This document shows positions 1 through 7,831 of a stretch of 64,000 nt of DNA, in pieces. The notes below the pieces were generated by a model. That model did no database searches. It saw nothing but the letters and a program-made list of their open reading frames with translations, and was not told the DNA's origin. The stretch is taken from assembly GCF_014650775.1 (NCBI RefSeq), contig NZ_BMVP01000008.1, positions 124,001 to 188,000 on the forward strand. The letters run 5' to 3'. Source of the stretch: Streptomyces cirratus (GTDB lineage: Bacteria > Actinomycetota > Actinomycetes > Streptomycetales > Streptomycetaceae). The translations under genes were made by a program, and so were the position numbers. Within the stretch, counting starts at the first letter, position 1, and each line of letters begins with the position of its first letter.

Positions 1-5
1 GGCGC

Positions 6-683
6 TCACGGACTTCGTACGAAGGCCCCGGCGCGGCCTGCCGCTGCGGCCGCCTCGGCCGCCCGCCGGGCCGCGGCTTCGTCCAGGGGAGCGTCCGTGG
101 TCAGCAGCCGGTAGTACAGCGGGGCGGAGACGGCCCGTACCATCTCGGCGGCGTCGGTGCCCTCCGGCAACTCCCCCCGTGCGACGGCCTGCTGGACGCA
201 GGGTGCCCATTCCGCTACCCGGACCTCGTAGAAGCGGTGCAGGGCCTCTGCAGTGCGGGCGTCGCCGGCGGCGGCCGCGATGACGGCTTTGAACAGGGGG
301 CCCTGGCGCGGGTCGGACAGGGTGCGCCGAACGAGCCGGGCGTTGGCCAGCAGGTCCTCTTCCAGCGAGCCGGTGTCGGTGCGGGGGAGGGACTGCTCGG
401 CCATGTCCGTCAGCAGGTCGGCGACCAGGCCGCCCACCGTGCCCCAGCGCCGGTACACGGTGGTCTTGCCGACCTCGGCCCTCCGGGCGACTTCGGCGAG
501 GTCCAGACCGTGGAAGCCCTCTTCGGCCAGCATGTCCCCGGCCGCCTCCAGCACGGCGGCCCGCACCCGGGCCGTCCGGCCCCCAGGGCGCACGGTCCCG
601 GGCTCGGCGGCCCTGCCCCACCCGGTCCCTGCATCCCCTGCGTCCCGTGAGCCGTCTGCGGGCATGGGGGCATCACTCGTCAT
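6..683 (-). CDS. TetR/AcrR family transcriptional regulator
   Basis: A 225-residue protein with a TetR-type N-terminal helix-turn-helix at about residues 38-85, recognisable from GFHGLDLAEVARRA followed by VGKTTVYRRWGT. The C-terminal all-helical ligand domain (about 95-215) resembles those of TetR repressors controlling redox or efflux genes. The ATG at 683 is preceded by AGGGA about eight bases upstream. It is transcribed away from the aldo/keto reductase at 780, with 96 bp between them, so it probably represses that gene and itself. The ligand cannot be inferred. The family call is firm and the target is an inference from position. Confidence 0.9.
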   Translation of the reverse strand: MTSDAPMPADGSRDAGDAGTGWGRAAEPGTVRPGGRTARVRAAVLEAAGDMLAEEGFHGLDLAEVARRAEVGKTTVYRRWGTVGGLVADLLTDMAEQSLPRTDTGSLEEDLLANARLVRRTLSDPRQGPLFKAVIAAAAGDARTAEALHRFYEVRVAEWAPCVQQAVARGELPEGTDAAEMVRAVSAPLYYRLLTTDAPLDEAAARRAAEAAAAAGRAGAFVRSP

Positions 684-736
684 AACGGGTCCCTGGTTCC
701 ATTAGTGCTCGTCAACTGTTACGTTGAGGGCATCTT

Positions 737-756
737 AATGGGTCTGCGATCCCATT
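737..756. promoter_or_regulatory. Candidate TetR operator
   Basis: The inverted repeat AATGGG-N8-CCCATT lies in the divergent spacer between the TetR gene and the reductase, 24 bp before the reductase start. A second, wider CCATTA/TAATGG pair begins just upstream. The position suits autorepression plus repression of the reductase. No footprint evidence exists. Confidence 0.45.
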
Positions 757-779
757 ACTGTTCGTGGCAGGAGTCCATC

Positions 780-1823
780 ATGGAATACAGGCAGCTCGGC
801 GCGTCCGGCCTCAAGGTCCCCGTCCTCGGTTTCGGCGCCGGCACCTTCGGCGGCCGGGGTCCCGTCTTCGGCGCTTGGGGCAGTACCAATGCCCAGGAGG
901 CGCGCCGACTCGTCGACATTTGCCTCGACGCCGGCATCACCCTCTTCGACACCGCGGACGTGTACTCGGCGGGCGCCTCGGAGGAGGTTCTCGGCCAGGC
1001 CGTCAAGGGCCGCCGCGACCAGGTGCTCATCTCCACCAAGGCAGGGCTGCCGACTGGAGACGGCCCTGGCGAGTACGGCACCTCCCGCTCCCGCCTCATC
1101 GGCGCGGTCGAGGACGCCCTGCGCCGGCTCGGCACCGACCGCATCGACCTCTTCCAACTCCACGGTTTCGACGCCGCCACTCCCGTGGAGGAGGTGCTGT
1201 CCACCCTCGACCAGCTCGTCCGCTCCGGCAAGGTCCGCTACGTGGGCGTATCCAACTTCGCAGGCTGGCAGCTGATGAAGTCCCTCTCTGCCGCCGACCG
1301 GAACGGCTTCCCCCGCTATGCCGCCCACCAGGTGTACTACTCCCTCGTCGGCCGGGACTACGAGTGGGAGCTAATGCCCCTCGGCCACGACCAGGGCGTC
1401 GGCGCGATCGTGTGGAGCCCATTGGGCTGGGGCCGCCTCACCGGCAAGCTCCGCCGCGGCCGCCCGCTGCCCGCCGGCAGCCGGCTGCACGCTACCGCCG
1501 ACTACGGCCCGCCTGTGGAGGACGACTACCTGTACGACGTGATCGACACCCTCGACGAGGTTGCGCAGGAGACGGGCCGGACCATCCCCCAGGTGGCCCT
1601 CAACTGGCTGCTGCGTCGCCCGACCGTCTCCACCGTCCTCGTCGGCGCCCGCGACGAGAACCAGTTGCGGCAGAACATCGGCGCCGTCGGCTGGCAGCTG
1701 ACCGCCGAACAGGTCGCCCGCCTCGACGCCGCCAGCCACCGCCCGGCGCCGTACCCGTACTTCCCGTACGAACGCCAGGAGGGCTTCGCCCTCCTCAACC
1801 CGCCGATGACCGCCCGCAACTGA
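780..1823 (+). CDS. Aldo/keto reductase
   Basis: A 347-residue NADPH-dependent aldo/keto reductase of the TIM-barrel type. The catalytic tetrad is visible as Asp57 and Tyr62 in DTADVY, Lys87 in ISTKAG and His128 in QLHGFD. The C-terminal cofactor segment TVSTVLVGARDENQL is also typical. I chose ATG 780 because GGCAGGAG sits about eight bases upstream and homologues begin MEYRQLG; an in-frame ATG at 705 would add 25 unrelated residues. It is divergent from a TetR gene that probably controls it. The carbonyl substrate cannot be read from the sequence. Confidence 0.92.
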   Translation: MEYRQLGASGLKVPVLGFGAGTFGGRGPVFGAWGSTNAQEARRLVDICLDAGITLFDTADVYSAGASEEVLGQAVKGRRDQVLISTKAGLPTGDGPGEYGTSRSRLIGAVEDALRRLGTDRIDLFQLHGFDAATPVEEVLSTLDQLVRSGKVRYVGVSNFAGWQLMKSLSAADRNGFPRYAAHQVYYSLVGRDYEWELMPLGHDQGVGAIVWSPLGWGRLTGKLRRGRPLPAGSRLHATADYGPPVEDDYLYDVIDTLDEVAQETGRTIPQVALNWLLRRPTVSTVLVGARDENQLRQNIGAVGWQLTAEQVARLDAASHRPAPYPYFPYERQEGFALLNPPMTARN

Positions 1824-2157
1824 CCACCCGGGGCCCGGCCCCCGCCGAGGCCCACGAGTCCCACATGCCCCGCCACGGGGGATCGGTGAACATCTCGAAC
1901 GGCGCCATCACCCGCCCGAGCGCCGCGACGAGATCATCCCGCGCAGCCGCAGGCAGCAGGCCGGCCCCTCTCGTACCAGCGCGGCCGCCAGAGGTCGAAG
2001 ACTTCGTTCCCGTCGGCGGGTCGGCTGCGGCCGCACGGCGGACGTGCTCGTCCGGGCCCGCCTGCGGTTCGACGGGGGCACGCCCGGTCGGATCGAAGGC
2101 CGCCGGCGCCCGCACTTCCGGGTCCTGGTGCCCGAACAGGTGCGCCAGGCCGCTCAC
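1795..2157 (-). CDS. Possible small ORF coupled to multicopper oxidase
   Basis: An open frame of 120 codons whose GTG start overlaps the stop of the multicopper oxidase gene (GTGA), the usual sign of translational coupling. Third positions are strongly G/C. The predicted product is hydrophilic, with no signal peptide or known motif, and I do not recognise a family. Its 3' end runs 29 bp into the convergent aldo/keto reductase gene, which is a warning sign. A different frame in the same stretch also looks partly coding, so this may be a decayed or frameshifted gene. Confidence 0.3.
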   Translation of the reverse strand: MSGLAHLFGHQDPEVRAPAAFDPTGRAPVEPQAGPDEHVRRAAAADPPTGTKSSTSGGRAGTRGAGLLPAAARDDLVAALGRVMAPFEMFTDPPWRGMWDSWASAGAGPRVVSCGRSSAG

Positions 2158-3758
2158 CGCTTGACGTAGTCGATGGTCTGCATCATCCCGAGGTCTTCGT
2201 GGTGGAACTGGTGGCAGTGGGCGATGGTGCGACCGATGAAGTCTTCGTACCGGGCCAGGAAGGTGACGGAGTCGCCGGGAGTGCCTCCGGCCAGGCCGAC
2301 GGTGTCGTGCCAGACCGGAGGATCGAGCCGCCGGCCGTTGCGGTGAGTGACCAGGAAGGGGTTGGTGTGGAGGTGGAAGGGGTGGTTGTGGGGCGGCAGG
2401 GTCTCGTCGGTGCGGACCGTCCACCGCTCCACGGTCCCCAGGCGCAGCGTGTGGTTGACGTATCCGGGGTCGAAGAGGCCGTAGGCGGGATCCCGGGTGA
2501 GGTCTGCGTCCGGGCCGGCGGGGGGTGTCGCTCCGGTGCCCAAGATGCGGAAGGCGTTGGGGAAGGTGCCGGGGAAGACGCCCTGGTCGGCGTGGAAGAG
2601 CACTTTGCGGTCCGCGCCCGGGTCGGTGAGGTCCTGCTCGTTGAGGAAGGGTCTGCCCGGCGGCAGCGCGGTCGGCAGCGCCATCGGCGGGACGACCGGC
2701 TCGCCCGCGACCTCGATCGTCATCAGCGCTCCGGACACGCCGTCGGCCCGCAGTTCGTACCGCCCGGGGGTGCCGCCGCGGATGAGTACGTCGGCGCGGT
2801 TGCCCATGGCCAGCTCCAGACGGTCCAGGGTGACGGTCCGGGGGAAGGTGATGCCGTCCTGCGCGATCTGGTGCATCGGCAGGCGCGCGCGGCTCCCGGC
2901 AACTTCGAGCCGCAGGGAGGTGAACGCGGTCGCGGCGACCAGCCGCCACCGCTGGACCGCCCCGGGACGCAGTTGCAGGGTGGGGTTGACGGCGCCGTTG
3001 ACGGTGAAGACGGACGGGACGCCGGTCATCCAGTTGCCGGAGGTGAAGGCGGGGACCTTGCCGTCCTTGACCTTGAGTTCACTGATGCAGACGACGATGT
3101 CGGCGGCTGCCTTGATCTCGGGGACCTCGTCCACGTCGCCTTCGACGATGATCACTCCGGCCATACCGCCCGCGATCTGCTCGGCGGTGGATCCGTGCAG
3201 GTGCGGGTGGTACCAGTAGGTGCCGGCCGGATGCCCGGCCGGGACGTGGACGGTGGTCGTGTACCGCGGCTCCGGGCCGCCGGCGGCGACCTGCCGGGCG
3301 GTGCGGGGGGCGAACTCACGCAGCACGTTGTCGGCGTGCCCGGACGGGGAGACGTGCATCCCGTGTGTGTGCAGGTTGAAGCTGTTGGGATGGTGGGGGA
3401 TGTTGTGACCGCCGTCGTGCGGAGGGTTCGGCGGCAGCCCGTTGACGTGCGTGAGCCGCAAAACGCCACCGCCCCGCACGCGCAGGGTCGGCCCCGGGAT
3501 CGCCCCGTTGTACGCACGGGTGGTGATGCGGCCGTGGCCCGGTACGGTCACCTCGGTGAACCGGACGTCGAGCGTCTGCTCGACCGACGGCACCGTCGGA
3601 CCGTGCCCCGGCCGCGAGCGCGCCACGGCCGGCTGCGGGAACGGCACCGAAACCGCCGCATGCCGTCCGGTCCGAAGCCCGTGGTGTGCCGCCGCGAGGC
3701 CCGCGGCGGGGATGGCCTTGAGTACCGATCGACGACTCACTCCGCCAATGTCTTCCAT
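2154..3758 (-). CDS. Tat-exported multicopper oxidase (laccase/bilirubin oxidase type)
   Basis: A 534-residue cupredoxin enzyme that oxidises phenols or metals and reduces oxygen to water. All four copper motifs are present: HTHGMH, HPHLHG, HPFHLH and the C-terminal HCHQFHHEDLGMM, which supplies the type 1 site including the axial Met. The N-terminus carries a twin-arginine signal (SRRSVLK, followed by a short Ala-rich hydrophobic stretch), so it is folded and metallated before export. The ATG at 3758 is chosen because it places the Tat motif at residues 8-14; the open frame extends upstream without sensible protein. It stands alone apart from a possible coupled ORF downstream. The physiological substrate is unknown. 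Confidence 0.9.
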   Translation of the reverse strand: MEDIGGVSRRSVLKAIPAAGLAAAHHGLRTGRHAAVSVPFPQPAVARSRPGHGPTVPSVEQTLDVRFTEVTVPGHGRITTRAYNGAIPGPTLRVRGGGVLRLTHVNGLPPNPPHDGGHNIPHHPNSFNLHTHGMHVSPSGHADNVLREFAPRTARQVAAGGPEPRYTTTVHVPAGHPAGTYWYHPHLHGSTAEQIAGGMAGVIIVEGDVDEVPEIKAAADIVVCISELKVKDGKVPAFTSGNWMTGVPSVFTVNGAVNPTLQLRPGAVQRWRLVAATAFTSLRLEVAGSRARLPMHQIAQDGITFPRTVTLDRLELAMGNRADVLIRGGTPGRYELRADGVSGALMTIEVAGEPVVPPMALPTALPPGRPFLNEQDLTDPGADRKVLFHADQGVFPGTFPNAFRILGTGATPPAGPDADLTRDPAYGLFDPGYVNHTLRLGTVERWTVRTDETLPPHNHPFHLHTNPFLVTHRNGRRLDPPVWHDTVGLAGGTPGDSVTFLARYEDFIGRTIAHCHQFHHEDLGMMQTIDYVKR

Positions 3759-4231
3759 GGCCGGACAATCTAGATCAGAACATCCCAAACTTTCCGGATG
3801 GCGAACCAGTTGCAATCGCTCGGTTTCGTGACAGTGGTGTGAGGGACACCGCGTGTTCCCGGCGGAGGTGGAGCCGATGGCCAGGGCGGGTGGGGCTGCG
3901 GTGGCGTGCCGGCCCCGTCGGCACCTCGGCTTCCCCGACCCGGTGGTCGGCATGGACCCGCACCCGCGGTTCCACCGCCGCCAAGTGTTCCCCCGGCTCC
4001 ACACGACAAATGTGTGTGCCGCCAGTTCGCCCGTGGCGGGGTGGGCCCGGTGGGCTGGAGGACCTGGACACGCCATTAACCGCCTTCCGGGTAGAGCTGG
4101 AAGTGCTCCCCTCCGCCTCGCGACTCCTGCGCGACGCTATCGTCGTCGGTCAGTCGATGCCGGGGGAGAGTTGGCGCGGGCGGTTCATTCCGGGACGGCG
4201 ATCCGTGTGGTGTGCCGGGCATGGCGGGGAG
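3759..4231. other. Intergenic region, no gene recognised
   Basis: Several frames stay open because of high GC, but none has a consistent codon pattern or a recognisable product. It presumably holds the multicopper oxidase promoter and the 5' side of the MerR promoter. Confidence 0.5.
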
Positions 4232-4260
4232 GTTGACTTTGCCGTTGCGTCAACTTCTAC
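4232..4260 (+). promoter_or_regulatory. Candidate promoter/operator of the TipA-like gene
   Basis: An inverted repeat GTTGAC-N11-GTCAAC (4232-4254) contains a TTGACT -35-like hexamer, with TTCTAC as a possible -10 after an appropriate gap. MerR-family activators bind dyads placed inside a promoter spacer, so this is a reasonable autoregulatory site 44 bp before the start codon. Confidence 0.5.
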
Positions 4261-4303
4261 GGTCGTGTGTGGCCGGAGGGTCCGGTCGGGATGGGAGTCG
4301 GTG

Positions 4304-5065
4304 ATGGCCTGGTCGATCGCGGAGGTGGCCCGGATGTCGGGTGTGACGTCGCGGACGCTGCGCCATTACGACGAGGTGGGCCTGTTGCCCCCGGCCTGGG
4401 TGGGGGGCAACGGCTACCGCTATTACGAGGAAGGCGAGTTGCTGCGGTTGCAGCAGATTCTCGTGATGCGGGAGTTGGGCCTGGGGCTGGTGGAGATCGG
4501 GGCGGTGCTGGCCGAGCAGGTCGACCGGGTGGAGGCGCTGCGGGCGCACCACCTGCGGCTCATGGCCGAGCGGGACCGCCTGGACACGCTGGTCCGTACC
4601 GTCGCCCGCACCATCGCCGAGCTTGAGGAAGCAAAGGGCATGGACGACATGACGAAGATCAACAGGCCGGAGAACCTGTTCGAGGGGTTCGACGGCACAC
4701 GCCAGTCGGATGAGGCGCGCGAGCGGTGGCCGCAGGCGTGGGAGCAGTCCCGGCAGGTCATCGAGACGCTGACCGCTGAGGACATGGAGCAGTGGCAGCG
4801 TGAGGTGACGGCGCAGATGATCCGCATCGCGGAGTTCATGGCGGCCGGCACGCCGGTGGCCGATCCCGCGGTGCAGGCGGAGATCGACGCCCACTACCGG
4901 GGTGTGTGCCGGTTCTGGACTCCGAACGCCACCGCCTACAAGGGAGTGGGGCAGACGTACGTAGAGGATCCGCAGTTCCGCCAGAACTTCGACAAGATCG
5001 CCGAAGGCCTGGCCGTCTACCAGCGCGACGCGATGGTCGCCTACGCAGACAGCCGCCTGAGCTGA
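4304..5065 (+). CDS. TipA-like MerR family regulator
   Basis: A 253-residue protein, the same length as the thiostrepton-induced regulator TipAL. Residues 1-70 form a MerR winged helix (SIAEVARMSGVTSRTLRHYD, then GYRYYEEGELLRLQQI), followed by a dimerisation helix and, from about residue 113, a TipAS-like antibiotic-binding domain (ENLFEGFDG, ERWPQAWEQS, YQRDAMVAYAD). ATG 4304 has GGGAG seven bases upstream. The position of the TipA cysteine that captures thiopeptides (the second Cys in its HYDC...HTC region) appears to be Lys or Gly here, while one Cys remains nearby (GVCRFW), so the ligand may differ. Probably a multidrug-sensing activator that controls its own promoter. Confidence 0.9.
   Translation: MAWSIAEVARMSGVTSRTLRHYDEVGLLPPAWVGGNGYRYYEEGELLRLQQILVMRELGLGLVEIGAVLAEQVDRVEALRAHHLRLMAERDRLDTLVRTVARTIAELEEAKGMDDMTKINRPENLFEGFDGTRQSDEARERWPQAWEQSRQVIETLTAEDMEQWQREVTAQMIRIAEFMAAGTPVADPAVQAEIDAHYRGVCRFWTPNATAYKGVGQTYVEDPQFRQNFDKIAEGLAVYQRDAMVAYADSRLS
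4625..4642 (+). promoter_or_regulatory. Internal ribosome binding site and ATG for a TipAS-like short form
   Basis: GAGGAAG followed about nine bases later by an in-frame ATG (4640) sits exactly at the boundary between the DNA-binding and ligand domains. Initiation here would give a 141-residue free ligand domain, close to the known TipAS product of tipA. Confidence 0.5.
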
Positions 5066-5206
5066 TGCGCGGGCTTGGCGAGGAGGCTGCAGACCCCCGG
5101 CACGTCATTGGTTCGGTCCACGGCAGGGTGTCCTGCGTGGATTGCTGCCGTTCCAGCGGGTACGAAGGTCTTCGCTGACGACCACAGTCGCGTTCGATTG
5201 GCGGGC

Positions 5207-5245
5207 GGGAGGTTGCGGCAGCGCAGGGGACCGCCGCAACCTCCC
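5207..5245. terminator. Bidirectional terminator hairpin
   Basis: Perfect 13-bp arms (GGGAGGTTGCGGC and its complement) are separated by 13 bases. The hairpin lies between the convergent MerR and DUF1330 genes, as expected for a shared terminator; there is no U tract, which is common in actinomycetes. Confidence 0.65.
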
Positions 5246-5360
5246 ATCGCCAGCGACGGACATTGCTCACTTGTCAAACACTCCGCCCGGCGCACCGTCA
5301 GCGCCGCAGCGAACCGGATGCCTTGCTCTGAGCTTCAGTGAAGATCCGACCGGACCTCGG

Positions 5361-5654
5361 TCAGCCGATGCCTTCGACGATGCGGAAGTCGCGCTCGACG
5401 CCGTCGGAGAGGGCGACCAGCGCCTCCTGGTAGGCCGCACTCTCCCGCGCCGCGACGGCCTGCTCGAAGCTGTCGAACTCGATCAGGATGGTGCGCTCGG
5501 CGATTCCGGCGTCATGCGCCACGACCCGGCCGTCACGGGCGAGGACCCGACCGCCCCCTGCCGCGACGGCCGGACCGGCCAGCTTGTTGTAAGCAGCCAG
5601 CTTCTCGGGGTCTGAAATGGTGCGGTAGACGCTGACCCAGTAGCCCTTGGGCAT
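5361..5654 (-). CDS. DUF1330 family protein
   Basis: A 97-residue protein of the DUF1330 family, a small dimeric alpha/beta-barrel fold related to antibiotic monooxygenases and EthD. Typical features are the N-terminal GYWVSVYRTISDPE segment, the central RTILIEFDSFEQAVA and the C-terminal acidic segment. The ATG at 5654 is preceded by a purine-rich GGAGGTTCC. It lies 33 bp downstream of the MFS transporter on the same strand, so it is probably the third gene of a marR-MFS-DUF1330 operon. No biochemical role is established for the family. Confidence 0.85.
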   Translation of the reverse strand: MPKGYWVSVYRTISDPEKLAAYNKLAGPAVAAGGGRVLARDGRVVAHDAGIAERTILIEFDSFEQAVAARESAAYQEALVALSDGVERDFRIVEGIG

Positions 5655-5687
5655 GGAACCTCCAGTGTGGGGATGAGTGCATCCGAC

Positions 5688-7121
5688 TTACGGGTTGGTC
5701 TCGGACGAGCGTCGGCGGGCGAGAGCGAGGCTTGTCAGCGTCGTGATCGCCATCGCGCCGATGCCGACCAGCGCCGCGGTGGTGTAGGCGCTGTCGTCGG
5801 GGAAGAGATGGCCGGGGCCGGTGCCCGCGGTGAGGATCAGGCCGCCGATGGCGCTGCCCAGGGAGTACCCGACGCTGCGGACGACGTAGTTGAAGCTCAT
5901 GGCGCTCGACGTCTCGCTCTTGGGGGTGACGGCCAGGATGGCGCCGGGCATCGCGGCCGAGAAGCCGCCGACGCCGAAGCCGAGCACGCCCATCGCCGCG
6001 AACAGTTCGGTCAGGTCCGACCGGGCCGCCGCGAACAGGGCGAACCCGCCCCCGACCACGACGGCGCTGCCGGCGAGGAGCAGGGGGTCGGCGATCCGGG
6101 TCCGGACCCGCGGCGTGAGCTTGCCGGCGACGAACCCCAGCACCGAGAACGGGATGAGGACCAGCCCGGCGACGAAGGTCGTCAGCCCGAAGCCGTAGCC
6201 GGCACCGTGCGGCGTCTGCGCGTACCGGGTGATGAGCGTGAGCAGGAGGTACATGCCGATCCCGCCGACGAACATGGCGAGGTTCGCCCCGGCGACCGCC
6301 GGGTGCCGCACCGCCCGCACATCGACCAGGGGCGTCGTGCTGCGCAGCTCGATGACGGCCCAGGCGCAGAGCAGCACCGCCGCGACGACGGCCAGGCCCG
6401 CCGCCACGGCGAGGTGCCGGCTCCACAGATTCCGTTCGCCGGCGAGGAACAGCACCAGGAGCAGCGCAGCGGCCAGGACGACCGCGCCTGCCACGTCCAC
6501 GTGGGCGGAGCGGCCTTCGGGGGCTTCGGGCATGGAGCGCCACGCAGTCAGGAGGGCGGCGGCGGTGACGACCAGGCCGAGGCCGTAGGCGGCTCGTACG
6601 CCGCCGAGCTCGGCGAGCAGTGCGGCCAGCGGGTAGCCGACGCCGGCTCCGATGATCGAGACCACCGAGATCAGGGCGATCACGGCCGCGCTCCGCTCCT
6701 CGGGGAGGTGGTCCCGGGCCACGCCCATCATCAGCGCCGTCAGTCCCAGCCCGACACCCTGGGCCGCCCTGCCGGCCAGCAGCCACGCGAACGGCAGCGG
6801 CAGCACGGTGAGCGCACTGCCGGCGACGACGACCGCCAGCGTGACGAGGATCGTGGCCCGCCGGTGCGGGCCGGCTCCGAGCCGGCCTAGGACCGGCGTG
6901 GCGACGGCGCCGCTGAGCAGCGCGACGGTCAGCGTCCACTGCGCGCTGCCGAGCGAGACGTGGAACGAGGTCGCCACGCTGGTGATGAGCGGCGTCCCGA
7001 GGCTGGCGACCGCCGCCACGACCAGAGCGATGAACATCAGGGCGGGGACCAGCAGCCGTGCCTCGGAACGCGCCACCGGTAACGTCTTCACCTCGACCCC
7101 GTCGACCGGCTGCCCGGTCAC
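5688..7121 (-). CDS. MFS drug efflux transporter (DHA2/EmrB type)
   Basis: A 477-residue integral membrane protein with about fourteen hydrophobic helices, the size and pattern of DHA2-type drug:H+ antiporters. The loop after helix 2 (GRLGAGPHRRATIL) and the later RAAQGVG motif are family hallmarks. The start is the GTG at 7121, which overlaps the stop codon of the upstream MarR gene (GTGA), giving translational coupling. MarR regulators commonly repress such pumps, so the pair is best read as a ligand-inducible efflux unit. The exported compound is not predictable. Confidence 0.9.
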   Translation of the reverse strand: MTGQPVDGVEVKTLPVARSEARLLVPALMFIALVVAAVASLGTPLITSVATSFHVSLGSAQWTLTVALLSGAVATPVLGRLGAGPHRRATILVTLAVVVAGSALTVLPLPFAWLLAGRAAQGVGLGLTALMMGVARDHLPEERSAAVIALISVVSIIGAGVGYPLAALLAELGGVRAAYGLGLVVTAAALLTAWRSMPEAPEGRSAHVDVAGAVVLAAALLLVLFLAGERNLWSRHLAVAAGLAVVAAVLLCAWAVIELRSTTPLVDVRAVRHPAVAGANLAMFVGGIGMYLLLTLITRYAQTPHGAGYGFGLTTFVAGLVLIPFSVLGFVAGKLTPRVRTRIADPLLLAGSAVVVGGGFALFAAARSDLTELFAAMGVLGFGVGGFSAAMPGAILAVTPKSETSSAMSFNYVVRSVGYSLGSAIGGLILTAGTGPGHLFPDDSAYTTAALVGIGAMAITTLTSLALARRRSSETNP

Positions 7122-7576
7122 TGCTTCGGCCCTTCGTGGTCCTTGCTTTCGAGCTCCGCCAGATGCCTCAGCGCCGGAAGCGCCGCCACCAGCGCCTCGA
7201 CCTCCTCGCCGGTGAGCTTGCCGATCAACCGCTCGAACGCGCGGACGCCCGCCTGGCGTCGCGTCCGGACGTAGGAGGCGCCGGCCTCGGTCAGGCACAC
7301 CAGCGTGACCCGCTTGTCGGACGCGTCGCCCCGCCGCTCGACCAGGCCGGACTCCTCCATCACCCGGACCAGGGCGGTCATCGCGGGCTGGGTGACGCCC
7401 TCGACCGCGGCCAGATCGGTGATGCGCCGCGGGCCGGTCCGGTCCAGGGTGGCCAGGGTGGCGGCGGACGTCAGGCTCATGTCCCGGGGCAGGCGTCTCA
7501 CGGCCCTGGTGGCCAGGCCGTAGAGGGCTGCCCCGATGGCGGCGGACGCGCCAGGAACGGTGTCTTGGCGACTCAC
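7118..7576 (-). CDS. MarR family transcriptional regulator
   Basis: A 152-residue winged-helix regulator. The recognition helix region (ITDLAAVEGVTQPAMTALV) is followed by the wing (DASDKRVTLVCLTEAG), both diagnostic for MarR. It is the first gene of the operon with the MFS pump and overlaps it by four bases. The likely operator is the A/T-rich stretch immediately upstream. It probably releases DNA when the pump substrate binds. Confidence 0.9.
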   Translation of the reverse strand: MSRQDTVPGASAAIGAALYGLATRAVRRLPRDMSLTSAATLATLDRTGPRRITDLAAVEGVTQPAMTALVRVMEESGLVERRGDASDKRVTLVCLTEAGASYVRTRRQAGVRAFERLIGKLTGEEVEALVAALPALRHLAELESKDHEGPKQ

Positions 7577-7582
7577 GCTCGA

Positions 7583-7613
7583 AGCATAGCAATTTTATAT
7601 TCACAGTTTATGG
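7583..7613 (-). promoter_or_regulatory. A/T-rich promoter/operator of the marR-MFS operon
   Basis: A 31-bp stretch that is overwhelmingly A+T in an otherwise extremely GC-rich window lies just upstream of the MarR start. It contains a CATA...TATG dyad and a TATAAA-like element on the minus strand. This fits a MarR-autoregulated promoter. Confidence 0.5.
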
Positions 7614-7831
7614 AAATCGGGGACAGACAGAGCCGGTGGGCGCGGACCCGTCGGACGTCGTCCGACAACGGGGTTCGGGTTCCGGCGAAGCGTACTTCCA
7701 CAAAATGTTGACCGGCATCTATCGGAAGGCTTCGCCAGGGCGCACCATCCAGGTATCCGCAGGGCATCTGACGCATCGTCGGCCCGGCGGGTGTGACCTG
7801 CCTGTCCTGTGCCGTCGGGAGGTATCACGAC

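Noticed and set aside
2199..3773. A 524-codon plus-strand frame opposite the multicopper oxidase
   Set aside because: The minus-strand protein has all four copper motifs, so the plus-strand frame is a shadow.
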